NCBI RefSeq assembly: GCF_002749615.1
Contig: NZ_CP024201.1
Coordinates: 310,001-374,000 of the forward strand
Direction: 5' to 3'
Length of the DNA stretch: 64,000 nt
From: Caulobacter mirabilis
GTDB taxonomy: Bacteria > Pseudomonadota > Alphaproteobacteria > Caulobacterales > Caulobacteraceae
Part shown: positions 61,375-64,000 of the stretch, in pieces
Layout: every line of letters begins with the position of its first letter
Position numbering within the stretch: position 1 is the stretch's first letter
Notes under the pieces: generated by a model
What the model was told of the DNA's origin: nothing
What the model saw: only the letters and a program-made list of their open reading frames with translations
Database searches by the model: none
Translations under genes and position numbers: made by a program

Positions 61375-63183
61375 CTACTCGGGTTCGGGCAGCGGCGTCG
61401 CGGAGGGCGGCGTTTCCTTCTGTCGGCGCGGTCTGAACAGCGGACCGGGCACCGGGGCGTTGCCGTGCAGCAGCCCGACGCCGGCGTAGATGCCGCCTGT
61501 CATTTCCAGGGCGAAGCGCTCCTGGTCGCGCTCGCGGATGTCGGCGGTGGTCTCGGCGATCTCCTCGACGCTCAGGCCCAGTTCCTCCAGCGCCCGCGCG
61601 CCGAAGACCATCGCGGACTCGAACGTCTCGCGGACCTGGTAGTCGACCTCGGCCTTGATCAGGTCCAGCGCGTGGCCGCGATCGAAGGCCCGGACCAGCA
61701 CGCTCGCTTGCGGAAACTCCGCCTTGGCCAGGGCCACGATGCGGTTGGAGGCCTCGACGCTGTCGACGCAGACGCAGATCACCCGCGCCTTGTGGGCCCC
61801 GGCGGCGTGCAGGATCTCCAGCCGCGAGCCGTCGCCGAAATAGACCTTGAAGCCGAACGGCTCGGCGTTGCGGATCCGCTGGGCGTTGCTGTCCAGGATG
61901 CTGACGTCGACGCCGCGGGCCAGCAAGGATTGGCAGGCGATCTGGCCGAAGCGGCCGAAGCCGATGACCAGCACGCTGCCCGACAGGCCGTCCGGCTCCT
62001 CGACCCCGTCGGTGTCGGGCTGTTCGTCGGGCGTCAGCCGGCGGACGGCCATGACCACGAACGGCGTCAGGATCATCGACAGGATGACCGCGGCGGTGAA
62101 GATGGCGTTCTCCCGCCCGCTGATCACCCCGGCCTGGGCGGCGGCGGCGTACAGGACGAAGGCGAACTCGCCGCCCTGGGCGAACAGGGCGGCGCGGTTC
62201 ACAGCCTCGCTGTTGCGGGCTTTGAACAGCCGGGCGACGACATAGATGCCGATCGCCTTCACGGCCATCAGACCCAGGACGGCGATGATCAGCACGCGCC
62301 ATTCCTGCGCCACGACGCCGAGGTTCAGCGACATGCCGACGGCGATGAAGAACAGGCCCAGCAGCAGGCCGCGGAACGGCTCGATGTCGGCTTCGAGCTG
62401 GTGGCGATAGGCGGACTCCGACAGCAGCACCCCGGCCAGGAAGGCGCCCATGGCCATCGACAGGCCGCTGAGGTCCATCAGCCAGGCGGCGCCCAGCACC
62501 ACGGCCAGGGCGGCGGCGGTCATCACCTCGCGCGCCCGGGCCGCGGACAGCAGGCGGAACAAGGGATTCAGCAGGTAACGGCCGGCGATGAACAGCCCGA
62601 CCAGGGCGCCGACGGCGATCGCCATGTCGGCCATCCAGTTGCCGCCGGTCTGGGCGCGGGGCGACAGCAGGGCCACCACCGCGAGCAGCGGCACGATGGC
62701 CAGGTCTTCCAGCAGCAGGATGGAGATCGCCCGCTGGCCGAGCGGCGCGGCCGTCTCGCCGCGCTCCTCCAGCATCTGCATGATCACGGCCGTGGACGAC
62801 AGCACGAAGCCCATCGAGCCGATGAAGGCCACCGTCCAGGGCAGGCCGGCGAAATGCGCGGCCACGGTCATCGCCGCGCCGCAGCCGAGGACCTGGGCCG
62901 CGCCCAGGCCGAAGATGTCCCGCCGCATGCCCCACAGGCGCGACGGCCGCATCTCCAGCCCGATGACGAACAGGAACATGATCACGCCGAGCTCGGCGAC
63001 GTGGAGGATAGTCTCCGGCTCCTCCAGCACTTTCAGGCCGAACGGGCCGATGATGATCCCGGCGACCAGATAGCCGAGGATCGAGCCGAAACCGAGCCGC
63101 TTGAAGATGGGCCCCGCGATGACGCCGGCGCCGAGCACCGCCACCACCTGAGCCAGATTCACGCCCGCCGATTCCGCCGCCAT
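61375..63183 (-). CDS. CPA2-family cation:proton antiporter with RCK domain (KefC-like)
   Basis: A 602-residue inner-membrane transporter. About 12 hydrophobic segments run from residue 10 to 390 (including FIGSMGFVLSSTAVIMQMLEERG and LFAQGGEFAFVLYAA, typical of KefB/KefC-type antiporters). A cytosolic TrkA-N/RCK nucleotide-binding domain follows at about 400-520 (VLVIGFGRFGQIACQSLL). It would exchange K+ or Na+ for protons under glutathione/NAD control. No KefF/KefG flavoprotein is adjacent. AGGAAGG precedes the ATG at 63183; a longer frame upstream is not supported. Confidence 0.93.
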   Translation of the reverse strand: MAAESAGVNLAQVVAVLGAGVIAGPIFKRLGFGSILGYLVAGIIIGPFGLKVLEEPETILHVAELGVIMFLFVIGLEMRPSRLWGMRRDIFGLGAAQVLGCGAAMTVAAHFAGLPWTVAFIGSMGFVLSSTAVIMQMLEERGETAAPLGQRAISILLLEDLAIVPLLAVVALLSPRAQTGGNWMADMAIAVGALVGLFIAGRYLLNPLFRLLSAARAREVMTAAALAVVLGAAWLMDLSGLSMAMGAFLAGVLLSESAYRHQLEADIEPFRGLLLGLFFIAVGMSLNLGVVAQEWRVLIIAVLGLMAVKAIGIYVVARLFKARNSEAVNRAALFAQGGEFAFVLYAAAAQAGVISGRENAIFTAAVILSMILTPFVVMAVRRLTPDEQPDTDGVEEPDGLSGSVLVIGFGRFGQIACQSLLARGVDVSILDSNAQRIRNAEPFGFKVYFGDGSRLEILHAAGAHKARVICVCVDSVEASNRIVALAKAEFPQASVLVRAFDRGHALDLIKAEVDYQVRETFESAMVFGARALEELGLSVEEIAETTADIRERDQERFALEMTGGIYAGVGLLHGNAPVPGPLFRPRRQKETPPSATPLPEPE

Positions 63184-63385
63184 TCCACCCTTCCTGAACG
63201 CTTCAAGGGTCTGTTCTGGCGCCTTAGGCGGGCGGGGTCGATGACCTTCGGTCCTCTGGCCGCGCCTCTGACGCACATGTTAGCGTCCCATCAGCGTCGG
63301 GAGCGCCGACCATCGTTATTCACCAAGGCTTGAATTTATCGCCGGAGTGGGCGAGATCGGCGCCTTGCGTTCCTGCGGAGGACCC

Positions 63386-64000
63386 ATGGTCGACAAGGTG
63401 ACCCAGACTGCCGCCGACGCCCTGGACGGGCTGCTGTTCGACGGCATGACCATCATGGCCGGAGGCTTCGGCCTCTGCGGCATTCCCGAGAATCTGATCG
63501 CGGCGATCCGCGAGCATGGGGTGAAGGACCTGACGGTCGTCTCCAACAACTGCGGCGTCGACGGCTTCGGCCTCGGCATCCTGCTGGAGAACCGCCAGAT
63601 CAAGAAGATGATCAGCTCCTACGTGGGCGAGAACAAACTGTTCGAGCAGCTGTACCTGTCCGGCGAGCTGGAGCTGGAGTTCAATCCGCAGGGCACCCTG
63701 GCCGAGCGCATCCGCGCCGGCGGCGCGGGCATCCCGGCCTTCTTCACCAAGACCGGCGTCGGCACCCTGGTGGCCGAGGGCAAGGAACTTCGCGAGTTCG
63801 ACGGCGAGCTCTACGTCATGGAGCGCGGCCTGACCGCCGACCTGTCGATCGTGAAGGCCTTCAAGGGCGATCACGAGGGCAACCTCGTCTATCGGAAGAC
63901 CGCCCGGAACTTCAATCCGATGATGGCCACGGCGGGCAAGAAGACCGTCGTCGAGGTCGAGCAGCTGGTCCCGACCGGCGCGCTGGACAAGGACAACATC
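63386..64000 (+). CDS. scoA: Succinyl-CoA:3-ketoacid CoA-transferase subunit A, 3' end outside the window
   Basis: The first 205 residues of a CoA transferase A subunit, which moves CoA from succinyl-CoA to acetoacetate. The typical start ([26 protein letters not shown]), [13 protein letters not shown] and [18 protein letters not shown] are diagnostic. The frame is open to the window end; the full subunit is usually about 235 residues and is followed by the B subunit. GCGGAGG precedes the ATG. The gene is divergent from the antiporter, with about 200 bases between. Confidence 0.92.
   Translation, partial: MVDKVTQTAADALDGLLFDGMTIMAGGFGLCGIPENLIAAIREHGVKDLTVVSNNCGVDGFGLGILLENRQIKKMISSYVGENKLFEQLYLSGELELEFNPQGTLAERIRAGGAGIPAFFTKTGVGTLVAEGKELREFDGELYVMERGLTADLSIVKAFKGDHEGNLVYRKTARNFNPMMATAGKKTVVEVEQLVPTGALDKDNI

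Overview
The window is a dense, very GC-rich chromosomal segment of an alphaproteobacterium, most likely a member of the Caulobacteraceae (Caulobacter or Phenylobacterium type). This rests on an F1-only ATP synthase operon atpHAGDC with a short 86-residue epsilon subunit and an Ala/Lys/Pro-rich N-terminal extension on the beta subunit; on the block rplU-rpmA ... obgE-proB-proA-nadD-rsfS-rlmH-envC-ctpA-yibQ-rppH; on many beta-oxidation genes; and on several families of alphaproteobacterial intergenic inverted repeats. I saw no rRNA, tRNA, CRISPR array, insertion sequence or prophage block. Both ends cut a gene: an OsmC-like protein on the left and a CoA-transferase A subunit on the right.

Layout. 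1-3.9 kb: end of an OsmC-family gene, then a thiolase and a trifunctional-type enoyl-CoA hydratase/3-hydroxyacyl-CoA dehydrogenase. 4-8.8 kb: a hybrid histidine kinase facing a minus-strand run of a C5 DNA methyltransferase, cysK, an NTR/TIMP-like secreted protein and vsr. 8.8-17.4 kb: a lipoprotein, a second thiolase, a sulfate ABC importer lacking its ATPase gene, a D-aminoacylase-type amidohydrolase, a DUF1330 protein, a spermidine-synthase-like protein and a TPM protein. 17.4-25.5 kb: TPM/LemA genes, an unrecognised membrane protein, the glucan glucosyltransferase OpgH, a VOC protein, an acyl-CoA dehydrogenase and two small proteins. 25.6-30.6 kb: atpHAGDC. 30.7-45.9 kb: a secreted protein, two alpha/beta hydrolases (one with a long AKP-rich tail), then the housekeeping block from rppH to rplU. 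46-49.1 kb: a methyltransferase, then a putative Zur box followed by a membrane permease and a His-rich CobW-type GTPase. 49.2-64 kb: an orphan ExbD, a WD40-like protein, a nitroreductase, mtgA, an M2 peptidyl-dipeptidase, two tandem TadG-like VWA proteins, a multi-PAS hybrid kinase, a 2-oxoglutarate oxygenase, a CPA2 antiporter and the start of scoA.

How the parts fit. The thiolases, multifunctional enzyme, acyl-CoA dehydrogenase and CoA transferase point to fatty-acid and ketone-body catabolism; two of these genes carry palindromes at their starts that could be operators. EnvC, CtpA, the YibQ-type deacetylase, MtgA and OpgH form a scattered envelope and peptidoglycan group. The stretch 47.3-49.1 kb looks like a small zinc-starvation unit: operator, permease and metallochaperone. 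The most unusual protein is the second TadG-like gene, which carries two tandem repeats of a type I associate with phage tail proteins inside its VWA region; its upstream paralogue lacks them.
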